This document shows, in pieces, positions 10,315-20,233 of a stretch of 64,000 bases of DNA. The position numbers were made by a program, and so were the translations under genes. The stretch is from positions 62,001-126,000 of the forward strand of contig JASNGC010000002.1 of NCBI GenBank assembly GCA_038659295.1, read 5' to 3'. The DNA comes from Enterocytospora artemiae (taxonomy: Eukaryota; Microsporidia). Each line of letters starts with the position of its first letter. Positions within the stretch are counted from its first letter, which is position 1. Under the pieces are notes generated by a model. The model did not search any database. It saw only the letters and a program-made list of their open reading frames with translations, and was not told the DNA's origin.

Positions 10315-10451
10315 GACAAAATCCTCATAAAAGAAAAAGGCTCTTTGAATGATAAAAGTAAAACTTTTGACCAATATATTAATACTTCAACCATATACTC
10401 AAAAAAATTGATAATTTTAAAACATTAATTAAAGATGAATTATTTATTTGG

Positions 10452-11999
10452 TTATATTGTTCGTCCATGCTTTCTAGAAACTGCCCTAAATGCATGCTTT
10501 GGTGTTTTATCATAATATGTTTCGAGTCCTGATCTTGATTTCTTATTGAAATCCACAGTGTTCCTATTTGGAGTAGCTAGGCCAGAATAGTCGACTCGAG
10601 ATATATCAATCTGGTGATTTTTAACAGGTGCATTAGATCTTTTATTGAAAATAGATTTCATATTTGCGCTGATACGTGCATTATTAACATCCTCATACAG
10701 TTTCTGTTCTTCATTGTTGAGTGTGTCAAATTGTCTTAGTGTTGGAACCTCAATGTTTGACAGTTTTTCATATATATTATCGCCTACGAAATCTGAAATA
10801 TTTTTCCCATTCATGATTTCGGGAATAATATCGTACTTATGCTCAGTAAAGTACGATTCTCTCTCATCAACATCACGAAACCTGTTAACGCCCAAATGGA
10901 CATTATCATACTTTGGATTAATCTCGTTTGGCTGAGTAACACGAATCCTATGGGTAAAATGATTGATCTTTTCCCTTTTGTCCTCAAATCGTTCATTCAG
11001 GAGCATTTCACAGGCCATCTTCTTGGCAATTTCAACATTAATATCTTCTGTCGTAGATAGTGTGATATATTGCTTACCAGAGATAAAGTTTCTGATTATC
11101 TCATTTTGATTGAAATCAAAATCAATCAAGTCGCATTTTGAAAATACAATCAAAATCTTTGAATTCAAAAGAGGTGATATGTTCTCAAATAGACCAATTT
11201 GATCCTCAATGGAATATCCACAACTCTCACTCAAATCCATAAAGTACATCACTGATGATTTCAAGTGTGCCAAGGCAGTAATAGAAAGCATTTCCACTTT
11301 ATTTCTATCTTCTAACTCGTGGTCCAAAATACCTGGAGTATCGATGATTTGATATTTCAGCTGATCTTCTTCAAAGTGACCCACAAACAAACTTTTTGTA
11401 GTAAATGCATATGGCTGGACTTCTGTTTTACAATTTGTAATTGAGTTTATGAATGAACTCTTCCCTACATTCGGAAATCCAGACACTATAATAGTTCTAA
11501 ACAGCGGATCAATAGAAGGTAGTCGACTTAAATGTTGTCGAACAGACTCTAAATATGTAAGTGAGTCTTTAATCTTCATGACATATGTGACCATCTGACC
11601 CAATGAAGCTCTTTTTAAACACTTACACCTGTAGAGACTATCTCCAAACTTTATTAGCTTTATGGAATTAGCCATTATAGAATTAATTTTACTTTTTGTT
11701 GAATTGACATGGCCCAGAGCAATTTTGTAGGAATCTCTGTCGTAAAGAATGGAAATCAAGTCACCGTAGAATGGATGAATATCCTCCATTACAGGGAAAT
11801 CTGCAACAATGATCGACAACTTTTTTGTAAATTCTTCTGCAGTATGTTTTACTTTTCTAATGTAAAAATCTCTAATTCTATTAATTTCATAAGATGGATG
11901 TGTAACGGTAGGTGTTTTCCTATTTGTATTACTTAAACAAATATCTATCAAATCTTTAGATTGTGGAACTTGATTAATGTAGCCGAAAGATCTGTGCAT
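10452..11999 (-). CDS. NOG1: Nucleolar GTPase Nog1
   Basis: Essential GTPase of pre-60S ribosome assembly. The 515-residue protein has the NOG1 N-terminal helical bundle (residues 1-160), then a G domain with G1 GFPNVGKS (174-181), G3 DTPG (220-223) and G4 SKCD, and a reduced basic C-terminal tail. Usual length is about 640, so the C-terminus is shortened. The ATG is five codons inside the open frame and follows CCCC (GGGG at 12002-12005 on the plus strand). It is divergent from RPF2, another 60S assembly factor, with only 197 bases between the starts, which suggests shared control. Confidence 0.95.
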   Translation of the reverse strand: MHRSFGYINQVPQSKDLIDICLSNTNRKTPTVTHPSYEINRIRDFYIRKVKHTAEEFTKKLSIIVADFPVMEDIHPFYGDLISILYDRDSYKIALGHVNSTKSKINSIMANSIKLIKFGDSLYRCKCLKRASLGQMVTYVMKIKDSLTYLESVRQHLSRLPSIDPLFRTIIVSGFPNVGKSSFINSITNCKTEVQPYAFTTKSLFVGHFEEDQLKYQIIDTPGILDHELEDRNKVEMLSITALAHLKSSVMYFMDLSESCGYSIEDQIGLFENISPLLNSKILIVFSKCDLIDFDFNQNEIIRNFISGKQYITLSTTEDINVEIAKKMACEMLLNERFEDKREKINHFTHRIRVTQPNEINPKYDNVHLGVNRFRDVDERESYFTEHKYDIIPEIMNGKNISDFVGDNIYEKLSNIEVPTLRQFDTLNNEEQKLYEDVNNARISANMKSIFNKRSNAPVKNHQIDISRVDYSGLATPNRNTVDFNKKSRSGLETYYDKTPKHAFRAVSRKHGRTI

Positions 12000-12197
12000 T
12001 TGGGGATCCAAAAATTTTCAATAAAATTTTTTAGTTACAAAGTTTTAAATATGTAAAAAGTAATATTATGGAGATTTTGAGTGTAAAAACATTTGTGTTG
12101 TCTTAACTATTGTGTATTAAACTTCAAATATTTTTACCATGTAAAATTACTGGCTTTGATAATATTTAAAAATTGGTATTACACACTCCCCTTTAAA
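11999..12197. promoter_or_regulatory. Shared divergent promoter of NOG1 and RPF2
   Basis: 197 bases between the two ATGs, with a CCCC signal next to each (GGGG at 12002-12005 for NOG1 and CCCC at 12188-12191 for RPF2). Both products act in pre-60S assembly, so co-regulation from this region is likely. Confidence 0.6.
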
Positions 12198-12946
12198 TGG
12201 CCAGAATAAAGAGAAGAGAAGAAAGAAAGACTGTCCTAAATATAAACAATAACCCATCCCGTGGGCTCAAGGAATTGCTAGAGATCCGTGGGGATTGTTT
12301 AAAAATACAGGAGGAGTTTGATTTCTACAAGAATGCCGATAGATGTATCAAAATGTGTTCTAAGAAAAACTCTAATATCTTTCTAAGTGAGCAGAATGGC
12401 TTCCTAGTCTTAGGAAGGATTTATGAGCACGAAATAATCGATTTAATTAAGTTTGAAATTTTGGAGCAGAAATCCTCTGCAGATTTTCCAAATATTATTT
12501 CATCGGAGCTTTGGTGCAAGTACGCATTGGTTTGTATAAATGTGACTGATAAGAGGCTTGAAAATATCTTTATTGATTTGTTTAATCAGAAATCACGGAA
12601 ACTTAATTTAGGCTTTCAATATGCATGGATTTTGGAGGGAATAAACAGTGAAGATGGCGGAGATAATAAGATGGAATGTCAGAGTTATTCTTTGAAATAT
12701 GTTAGAATTTTGAAGAACGATGACTATGAAGAAGTTGGCCCCTCTTTCAAATTGAGAGTCAGCCAACACTTTTATTCTGAGGATGTATTTGAAGCTGCCA
12801 CAAAAATGAAGGTAGCAAAAAAAGTTAAGAATATTTCTAAGACAGATCTTAAGGATAAGATTGGGAGGGTATATGTTGATAAACAAGATTTAAAAAATAT
12901 AAGGATTAAGAAAACAATAAAGCAGGTGGGAAAAATATCGAAGTAA
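12197..12946 (+). CDS. RPF2: Ribosome production factor 2 (Brix family)
   Basis: Rpf2 with Rrs1 brings the 5S RNP into the pre-60S particle. The 249 residues align along the whole family: N-terminal basic region with NNPSRGLKEL, the FLVLGRIYEHEIIDLIKFEI segment of the Brix fold, EVGPSFKLRV, and the C-terminal GRVYVDKQDLKNIRIKKTIK, which is specific to Rpf2 (human GRIHMQKQDLSKLQTRK) and separates it from Brx1, Imp4, Ssf1 and Rpf1. The ATG follows CCCC at 12188-12191. Divergent with NOG1. Confidence 0.92.
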   Translation: MARIKRREERKTVLNINNNPSRGLKELLEIRGDCLKIQEEFDFYKNADRCIKMCSKKNSNIFLSEQNGFLVLGRIYEHEIIDLIKFEILEQKSSADFPNIISSELWCKYALVCINVTDKRLENIFIDLFNQKSRKLNLGFQYAWILEGINSEDGGDNKMECQSYSLKYVRILKNDDYEEVGPSFKLRVSQHFYSEDVFEAATKMKVAKKVKNISKTDLKDKIGRVYVDKQDLKNIRIKKTIKQVGKISK

Positions 12947-13362
12947 ACAGAATAAAATATTTTATTATTTAGCTACACTTAGTTATTATAACAGGACTCT
13001 ATTATGACCATTTTAGGAACTAGTATATTACTTTTCTTGTGTATAAATGGATACGTATGATGATTTTAATTAATAGTGTTGGCTTAAAACATATCTCCTT
13101 CCACTTTCTTGGAATATTGAATAACATTTGAATAAACTACATTAAACATACTGATAATGTTGGGATGTCTTTTTATCAAACATAATTAATATCCTGGTAA
13201 CTGTTGAGTAGTGAAAAGACTCTTATTTTACATTTATTCACAAAAGTATAGCATCTGTAATACGCTTAATTATACTATACATCTTATAAAATTGATGTAA
13301 TGTTTCAGTTTGTCGATTTACTCTTGTAACGTTATAAAGCTATTCCATAATATTCCCTTAAA
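12947..13362. other. Intergenic, nothing else seen
   Basis: AT-rich. It contains a single GTTTCA at 13302-13307, 55 bases before the next ATG, and the CCC (13355-13357) of the next gene. Confidence 0.5.
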
Positions 13363-13920
13363 ATGTTTGTTTTCCAGGGTCAAATTATAGAAACCTTTCC
13401 CGTAGATTGTGATTTCATCGAAGTTAAATTCTACTCTACTTTCTATTATAAACCCTCCAAATTCATCAGAATTCCTTGTTCAACCCAGCAAACAGGCTTT
13501 GAAAGCGGTTTGATAGTAAACTATTACAAAAAAAAAAGAATGCTATACAATGAGGAAGGCAAGTCTAAAATAAACACATCCTTATCAACTAAGCACATTA
13601 TGAGCACCAATATGCCAAGAGATTTCATAGAAACACCAAAAAATCCATCATTTTTTGATTTTGAAGAAGTACATGTTAGCTACCTGGATTATCTGCTTGT
13701 AAAGTGCCAAACATTTTTGGTTAGGAAACCTTTCAAAATTATTAAGAGTGATAAAAGTTTATCAATTATCAATTTCTCAAATATGAACTATGAAATTATA
13801 GAACAATTTGGAATATTTTTACAAGAGAGTGGAGCCGGAGAATATTTGATAAAGGGCAAAGAAATGAAAAAAATAATTCTAAGATGTGGACCTGTATTTT
13901 ATACAGAAGAACTTTACTAG
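13363..13920 (+). CDS. Conserved-looking protein of unknown function
   Basis: A 185-residue soluble protein with mixed strands and helices, no signal peptide and no membrane segment. The N-terminal half (GQIIETFPVDCDFIEVKFYSTF) is beta-rich. I recognise no family. A CCC run at 13355-13357, six bases before the ATG, supports this start and supports it being a true gene. It lies between RPF2 and MCM6 on the same strand. Confidence 0.65.
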   Translation: MFVFQGQIIETFPVDCDFIEVKFYSTFYYKPSKFIRIPCSTQQTGFESGLIVNYYKKKRMLYNEEGKSKINTSLSTKHIMSTNMPRDFIETPKNPSFFDFEEVHVSYLDYLLVKCQTFLVRKPFKIIKSDKSLSIINFSNMNYEIIEQFGIFLQESGAGEYLIKGKEMKKIILRCGPVFYTEELY

Positions 13921-14205
13921 AGAGTTAAAAAACAAGAAATCTGATTAGGGTTTTGAATTTACCAGATAATGAATTGATTTATCAGATAGTAATTAAGATT
14001 CACCATCTATAAGTTAATCTTATAAATATATTCTTTGAATTTCTATAAAACCACTCTTTCATCAAATATAAACTCTGGTTTATCCGGCAAAATTTCATTT
14101 GGGCATTAGATACAGTGAACTTGATGGATTTACCTGCGGTCTTTATCATTCAACACTGCTTAACTTTTAATAACATTTTTTTATTTTATAAAATTTTACC
14201 CAAAG

Positions 14206-16302
14206 ATGGAAAACCTACAGATGAGCTTTTATGATTATTTAGAAAATTCTGAATCAATTAAACAGAGGGTTTCCGAAGTAATTCAAGGGAATGGAGAAAC
14301 TTATTTCCTAGATCTAAATAGTGTCACAAATCCGATGCTCTATAGGCAAATCCACAAGAATTTTCGTAATAATTATTTGGGACTTTGCAAGTCATTTGAG
14401 GTATTCTGCTTGAAGCATTTTAATAAGAAGATTGATCTGTCTTTCTATAATCCTTCAATTCATGTAGCAATTAGAGAAATTAAATCTAATTTGTTGGGGA
14501 ATTTGATATCATTCAATGGAACAGTCACAAGAACAACCCAGGTAAGGCCAGAGCTGATTAGGGCATCATTCAAGTGTAAAAATTGTGCAACAGTCATAAA
14601 CAATGTAGAGCAACAATATAAGTATACTGAACCAGTATTCTGTCCCAATCACTTATGCTCAAATCGGACTAATTTTGAGATAATTACTGAGAAGTGTGAA
14701 TTTTCAAACTGGCAGAGAATACATATTCAAGAATCCACAGAAGAGATTCCTAAAGGAAGCCTTCCCAGAAATGTGGATCTAATAGTTAGAAATGAGCTGT
14801 GTGAACAGATCAAGCCGGGTCAACATCTGAGGTTTACAGGATATCCGGTTGTTATTCCGGATGTTGGATCTATGGGCACATCCACAAAGTCCATTGGAGA
14901 GTTTCGTGGTGTTTTAGATGAGAACAGATCCACAAAGGCTCCAATTGGAAAGGAGTTGAATTATAAGATATCGTTTTTTTGTATTCACGCCAATATTGAA
15001 AATCATGTTGAAAATATTGATCCATCACTGCTGAACAGGATCCAAATAACTCCAGATTTATACAACAAATTAGCTGAGTCACTATTTCCCACAATTCATG
15101 GGCACTCCAACATTAAATGTGCAATCTTATTAATGCTGGTCTCCGGATGTTCCAAAAAGAATGAAGACATTAAACTAAGAGGAGATATTAATGTATTGTT
15201 GGTTGGAGATCCAGGAACTGCTAAAAGCCAGTTTTTAAAACAAACGTCTTCTCTTTTACCATCATCTGTTTACACAAGTGGTAAATCCAGTAGTGCAGCT
15301 GGATTGACTGCTGCAGTTGTCAAAGATTCATCGGGAGAGTTTTCTATTGAGGCTGGAGCACTCATGCTGAGTGACGAAGGAATATGCTGTATTGATGAGT
15401 TTGATAAGATGACATTTAAGGATCAGGTTTCCATTCATGAGGCTATGGAACAGCAAACCATTACAATTGCGAAGGCCGGGATCAATGCAACTCTAAATTC
15501 CAGAACATCTATCTTAGCTGCAGCAAATCCTATCAGAGGCAGATATGATAATAGGAAAACTCTTCGGCAGAATGTCAATCTCAGCCCAGCAATAATGAGT
15601 AGATTTGATTTATATTTTGTACTGATTGATAGGGTTGATGCAGAGAACGATAGAAACATCAGCAAGTATATACTATCAAATCATCGTCGATTCAATGGCA
15701 ATGATTCTTTGAATGCTAGCATTGTCACTCCTTTTACTGTGGACGAGGTAGTAGTATTTATAAAGCATGTCCGAAAGAGAAATCCCAAGATGTCAGAGGA
15801 TGCCAAAGCCGAATTGACTGGTAAATATATTAAGTTAAGGCAGGAATCTCTAATCAACACGAACAACTATAGGATGACGGTTAGACATTTGGAGAGTTTG
15901 ATTAGGCTTAGTGAGGCACTCGCCAAGATTCATAACTCGGATGTTACGGTTCAGCATATAAACGAGGCATACAGACTGTTGAAATCTTCTTTGATTGAAA
16001 TTAAAAGTGACGATATCATTCTGAGTGTACAGGGTGATGTAGAAACAGGATATTCAATCAGCAACAAGGATTATCTCCGAATTACAAATAACCTGATCTA
16101 TCTTATAAAGTCAAACGATTTGCCTAAAGAAGCAATTGTTATTAAATATTTAGAAATGATTGAGGATACACTTGAGAGCTCAGATATGCTGGAAATGGAA
16201 AAGGACAGAGCAGAAAGAGTTATTGGATTTTTAATGAATAATGAAGGTGTTCTCTATGAATTAGAAGGTAACATATATGTCCATCCGAATTATGACTGTT
16301 GA
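14206..16302 (+). CDS. MCM6: DNA replication licensing helicase subunit Mcm6
   Basis: Subunit of the MCM2-7 replicative helicase. The 698-residue protein has the N-terminal MCM domain with a Cys4 zinc finger (C124, C127, C146, C151) in an Mcm6-specific context (TRTTQVRPEL, NVEQQYKYTEP, WQRIHIQESTEEIPKGSLPR), and the AAA+ core: Walker A GDPGTAKS (334-341), Walker B IDEFDK (396-401), arginine finger Arg466 in SRFDL. The C-terminal winged-helix region is present. Shorter than yeast Mcm6 (about 1,017), mainly from loss of N- and C-terminal extensions. CCC precedes the ATG by a few bases. Confidence 0.96.
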   Translation: MENLQMSFYDYLENSESIKQRVSEVIQGNGETYFLDLNSVTNPMLYRQIHKNFRNNYLGLCKSFEVFCLKHFNKKIDLSFYNPSIHVAIREIKSNLLGNLISFNGTVTRTTQVRPELIRASFKCKNCATVINNVEQQYKYTEPVFCPNHLCSNRTNFEIITEKCEFSNWQRIHIQESTEEIPKGSLPRNVDLIVRNELCEQIKPGQHLRFTGYPVVIPDVGSMGTSTKSIGEFRGVLDENRSTKAPIGKELNYKISFFCIHANIENHVENIDPSLLNRIQITPDLYNKLAESLFPTIHGHSNIKCAILLMLVSGCSKKNEDIKLRGDINVLLVGDPGTAKSQFLKQTSSLLPSSVYTSGKSSSAAGLTAAVVKDSSGEFSIEAGALMLSDEGICCIDEFDKMTFKDQVSIHEAMEQQTITIAKAGINATLNSRTSILAAANPIRGRYDNRKTLRQNVNLSPAIMSRFDLYFVLIDRVDAENDRNISKYILSNHRRFNGNDSLNASIVTPFTVDEVVVFIKHVRKRNPKMSEDAKAELTGKYIKLRQESLINTNNYRMTVRHLESLIRLSEALAKIHNSDVTVQHINEAYRLLKSSLIEIKSDDIILSVQGDVETGYSISNKDYLRITNNLIYLIKSNDLPKEAIVIKYLEMIEDTLESSDMLEMEKDRAERVIGFLMNNEGVLYELEGNIYVHPNYDC

Positions 16303-16681
16303 TATAGCATCTTATTAATCATTGATAGTAATAACTTTAGAAATTAACCATACGGGTAGCATTCTGGTTTATATATTTTAATATACGATGAACACTTCAA
16401 TATAGAATCTAGGATTTTTCTATGAGAAAACAATTCCCTTTTAGTCAGAAAAATACATTATCTTTGTCTTGTATTTCATACGGCTATTGTTCGTTTATAA
16501 AAAACATCCTATGATACAATTTTACCTTTAAATTATAATAATCTTAAGATAAGGAATTCATGCACATGTGAAAAAAAATCAAATATATTTCAACATTATG
16601 ATTGTGGTCATTTTTCAATGTTAGGTTTTTGGTGATTTTGGACTACTCGAGTGAAATTATTTTATTCAAGGGATATTTACT
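16303..16681. other. Convergent intergenic region, nothing seen
   Basis: AT-rich 3' flanks of MCM6 and of the minus-strand secreted protein gene. No RNA gene or small frame with a start signal. Confidence 0.5.
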
Positions 16682-17794
16682 TCATTCACAGTCGTCAAAA
16701 TCGATTACTTCTACACCGAAATATGTTAATAAAATAAGGGCAACGTTGACTACAGTTAATGTAAAAACCAAGCCCAATACTGCATAAACAGTGTATAGAC
16801 GAACTTTTTTAGAATATTTTGATTTAGAAGTAGACTGAGATACCATGTCCGGAGTATCATTACTTTCTCCATTTGTATTAGGAATAGTTTTTATAAACTT
16901 GTCAATAATACGATGGGTTTTTTCGCTCTTTGTCTTTAGATAATCTTCCACAGTTATTAATTGGTTACTTGCAAAGTTGTTGGATGAAATGTGAGAAGAA
17001 TTTAAGTATATGCTGTTTTTTGTATAGTACTTAAAGGAATTGGATGATAAACTTTTGAATTCGCCATCATATTGGGATTGAAGTTGTATTTGATTTTGGT
17101 TGAGTGGAAAAAGTATGATACTTGTAGCTACAGTGGGTGTTCTCACACTACCATTTAAACATACAACATATTCCCTTTCATCTATGATGATAGACACGAT
17201 ATTTTCTTCTAAGTTTTCCAAGAGTTTGATTCCTTCGTATTCTGGCCGCTTACATTGACTTGCCAATTCTAAAATACTTCCAAAAGAAGCGATATTCCCC
17301 AGCTGAATACCATTCTTTATAGTTAAAAGATTTGCACATCTAAAACATATTTGATCATTTTGTGGGTCGTGTTGGTTGAGTTGAGATGCTAAAAACTCCG
17401 GAAACATTGATATTGAAAGTTTGACAATCGTAGGAGAACTATAAATGAAACTTTTCATCCATTTAAACATACCATCCTGCGACTGTTTTTCCTGAATAAA
17501 CTCGGATTCCATTATTTTTTTTAAAAACAAATTTCGTTTTTCAGAGGTGATATTGCCAGGAATCTTACTTTTAGCTAATGATCCATCATTTATAGCCTTT
17601 CTTAACTCTCCTAGTACCCCAGAGTATCGACAGCATGGACGTTTATGCTTGTAATGATCTTCATAACTCTTTAGAAACTTTTCGTCAGGAGTAACACCGT
17701 TTTCTATTGAATATATAACATCCCTGAAATCTGAAGTCTTGTTGTTTGCGCCTCCAGCTAGTAGAAGACTTGCATAATAATAGAATATAAGCAT
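16682..17794 (-). CDS. Predicted secreted type-I membrane protein, unknown
   Basis: A 370-residue protein with an N-terminal signal peptide (MLIFYYYASLLLAGG), a long lumenal/extracellular part with several Cys (including RPCCRY and CFRCANL pairs) and N-glycosylation-type sites, and one C-terminal transmembrane helix (about residues 335-357, AVLGLVFTLTVVNVALILLTYF) followed by a short acidic tail. No known domain. The start is placed at the ATG directly after CCCC (GGGG at 17799-17802); the open frame goes ten codons further to a TTG, which would mask the signal peptide. It has the same overall plan as the 719-residue protein at 38325-40484. Confidence 0.75.
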   Translation of the reverse strand: MLIFYYYASLLLAGGANNKTSDFRDVIYSIENGVTPDEKFLKSYEDHYKHKRPCCRYSGVLGELRKAINDGSLAKSKIPGNITSEKRNLFLKKIMESEFIQEKQSQDGMFKWMKSFIYSSPTIVKLSISMFPEFLASQLNQHDPQNDQICFRCANLLTIKNGIQLGNIASFGSILELASQCKRPEYEGIKLLENLEENIVSIIIDEREYVVCLNGSVRTPTVATSIILFPLNQNQIQLQSQYDGEFKSLSSNSFKYYTKNSIYLNSSHISSNNFASNQLITVEDYLKTKSEKTHRIIDKFIKTIPNTNGESNDTPDMVSQSTSKSKYSKKVRLYTVYAVLGLVFTLTVVNVALILLTYFGVEVIDFDDCE

Positions 17795-18119
17795 TTTAGG
17801 GGATTCGTAAAGAATGAAATTCAAGGAGAATAAAAAGGATTAATTGAAAAACCAAGATCTAGGAATGTGAAAATTTGTTAAAATCACTATATTGTTATGG
17901 AAGAAACTTTTAATAACAATCTAACATAAAATTGTCTAACAGATTTCATAAAACAAGGCTTTTTTGAATAACAGTGGATTTGTAGTAGAGTTCTGAGAAA
18001 TATGTTGATTATTATAAATAGAGTAAATAATATTACACCAAGCATCATGTATCTTCTTTTCGATATGGCCGAAAATTTTATAATTTTTGGATATTTGATA
18101 TACTTTCGACCCCTTTTCA
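17795..18119. other. Divergent intergenic region
   Basis: Separates two divergent starts, each with a CCCC signal (GGGG at 17799-17802 and CCCC at 18110-18113). A 119-codon minus-strand frame overlaps this region and the next gene but lacks a start signal and is treated as a shadow. Confidence 0.5.
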
Positions 18120-18536
18120 ATGGTATGTTCAGAAGATATTGTGACTTTTGTGGAGTACAAATATCTGTGCTACAAAGTTGGTAGAAAATGTGAAAGGAGT
18201 GGTTTGTTCTTGAAACTGAGTGACACAGAAGCAGGAATTCTTGCACGCTTGAAAAGTACTGATTTCGAAGATACTAATCAGAAAATCAACAATCTGATTG
18301 AATCAGGAAATAAATGTAATGAAGTAATACCTTGTAACATTTCACTTGGCTGCTCCTCCTTAGATGAGGCTAAATCATTATTCAATCATATTTGTGATCC
18401 TAGTGGATTTATAACAAAATATTCCTTGGAAAAGTGTTTGAAAAAATTACATTTGAGTAAAATGGAATATGACGCCTTCAAAGTTTTAAATATTGAGAAA
18501 ATTGATTTTGAGTGTTTTGTGAAGAACCTTTTATAA
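18120..18536 (+). CDS. Small protein with a degenerate EF-hand
   Basis: A 138-residue protein. Near residues 85-112 it shows a helix-loop-helix (DEAKSLFNHICDPSGFITKYSLEKCLKKL) resembling an EF-hand in which Asp-Pro-Ser-Gly-Phe-Ile replaces the canonical DxDxSGxI loop, so calcium binding is doubtful. The last 25 residues could form a second, non-binding hand. It may be a light-chain or centrin-like adaptor. The ATG follows CCCC at 18110-18113, which rules out the longer opposite-strand frame as the main gene here. Confidence 0.65.
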   Translation: MVCSEDIVTFVEYKYLCYKVGRKCERSGLFLKLSDTEAGILARLKSTDFEDTNQKINNLIESGNKCNEVIPCNISLGCSSLDEAKSLFNHICDPSGFITKYSLEKCLKKLHLSKMEYDAFKVLNIEKIDFECFVKNLL

Positions 18537-18739
18537 TATGAATGAGCATAATTTTTTTGTAAATTAGATTATTCTTACAAAATATATTTCTACCGATATT
18601 CACGAATTTATCTTGTTATTCAAAATGATTCTTTAGTGGACATATCATTTATGACGAAATAGACGGCTTTTAACAAATAAATCTATACTAGGGAAACAAC
18701 ACTTTAAAAATCTCTGATCCCAATTTCAACATAAATTGT

Positions 18740-19915
18740 TTATTCTTCAACTGTATAAATTTCTTGAAAATTTTTAAAAAGGAATTTACAAAATTCTACA
18801 AGCTCTAAAACAACCTCAATTGGGATGTTCTGATCTGGCTCTAAGAATAAGTTTGGCATCATAATTGTACATATCCCATCTAAATCTAACTGCTCAGTTT
18901 TATTTTCCATTTCACCGGTCTTCTGAACAATTTTATAGCACATAAAAATATTTGATTCCAATACACATCTGTTTATGTTGGGTAGGGCATAGAATATAGC
19001 CTTAGTGCAAATAATCTTTTCCTCTCTATCCTCCATCTTTGAAATCTTTAAAATAGTCTGGACAAATGAAAATGGAATAATTGCAGAGTTGAAGGATCTT
19101 AATAATTCCTTATACAATTCACAACAGTCAATTAAATCGAAATTTTTGTCAAACAGCTCCTTTCCTCTCTCTAGATTAACTCGTTTTTCAATAATATCGT
19201 ACAAGAGTGCAGTAGCAGTACGCATACGCTGTTTTGTTGTTGGAACCCTAAAAAGTCCCTTTTGGTTGAATTCTTTCTCTAGAATGATATTTCCGATGAG
19301 ATTTAGAGTATTCGGTATCTGAAATGTATCTTTACAAAATCTAAATTTTGTATTTTCCAAATTCTTTTGGATCACTCTTAAACTTATTGGCTCAAAGAAT
19401 AAATGGTTAATAAAGTTTTGTTTGATTTTTGATGTTCTAAAACAGCCTAAATTTTTCCTAAGAATTTGTTTGTGCAAATCAATAAAATTATTACAGACTG
19501 TCTCTTGCTCTTCTAGTGTTAAAGAGCAAAATCCTTTCTTTTGGACTATGGATGGGACCACATTTTCTATACTTTCTGTAGAATGTCTCTTAGAAGCAAT
19601 ATTATCATCAATGGACGATACTGTTAAAAAATCTTTTTTGGATTCCACATTGTTAGGCAAATCTTCTTCGTGATCTTCACTAATGTTAGTTCCAGACTTT
19701 GTATGGGTTGTGAGTCCGTCTTGATTTGATGGAAATTCCGAATTATGTACCTTTTTCGTGTCGTCTTTTTTATTTTTCTTTTTTTGAATGTTTTCTGCTT
19801 CGTTTGTATCCATTTTAAAAAAACAAGGAAATTTTATTTTTTGGAAAACAAAGTAAACAAACACAACAACAAAAGTGGAACTTAACAAACCCAGAGTTTG
19901 CTTCAAATAGATCAT
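18740..19915 (-). CDS. RhoGAP-domain protein
   Basis: Predicted GTPase-activating protein for Rho/Cdc42-type GTPases. The RhoGAP domain covers about residues 197-375, with arginine finger Arg223 in GLFRVPT (family G-x-[FY]-R-x-[SP]-G), the following TALLYDII helix, DLIDCCELYKELLRSF and LDLDGICTIMMPNLF, matching the usual LK..LRELPEPL and LA.vf.PNLl positions. The full frame from the ATG at 19915 begins with a hydrophobic segment (residues 8-25) that could anchor the protein in a membrane; an alternative ATG at residue 35 (19813) would give a soluble protein of 357 residues. Neither has a CCC signal, so the start is open. Confidence 0.8.
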   Translation of the reverse strand: MIYLKQTLGLLSSTFVVVFVYFVFQKIKFPCFFKMDTNEAENIQKKKNKKDDTKKVHNSEFPSNQDGLTTHTKSGTNISEDHEEDLPNNVESKKDFLTVSSIDDNIASKRHSTESIENVVPSIVQKKGFCSLTLEEQETVCNNFIDLHKQILRKNLGCFRTSKIKQNFINHLFFEPISLRVIQKNLENTKFRFCKDTFQIPNTLNLIGNIILEKEFNQKGLFRVPTTKQRMRTATALLYDIIEKRVNLERGKELFDKNFDLIDCCELYKELLRSFNSAIIPFSFVQTILKISKMEDREEKIICTKAIFYALPNINRCVLESNIFMCYKIVQKTGEMENKTEQLDLDGICTIMMPNLFLEPDQNIPIEVVLELVEFCKFLFKNFQEIYTVEE

Positions 19916-20233
19916 GCTTTCAGTTAGATTTTATGGGCTTATTTAGTAAAATAGATAGGTTAAAATAACTGATGATATTTTGGCTTACTTTTGCAACTTG
20001 AATTCTTTAACTTCTGGTTAGTGCGTACATCTAATCAATTATCCACAGCATAATTTAGTAAATTTGATCGTAACCTAGTAATAATACGTTGAAAATTTAT
20101 CATGAAACTTTGATTAGTCCTGATAATTCTTGTGAAGTAAATGTTTGAAGAAGAAACAACCAAATAAGCCATATTCAACAATTTACATTTAATTAACTTC
20201 TAGGAATCACATCTTTTTGATCCAGATTGAAAT
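19916..20233. other. Intergenic, nothing seen
   Basis: AT-rich spacer between the RhoGAP gene start and the 3' end of the gamma-tubulin complex gene, both minus strand. Confidence 0.45.

Noticed and set aside
17887..18246. 119-codon minus-strand frame
   Set aside because: Overlaps the start of the plus-strand gene that has a proper CCCC signal; itself has none.
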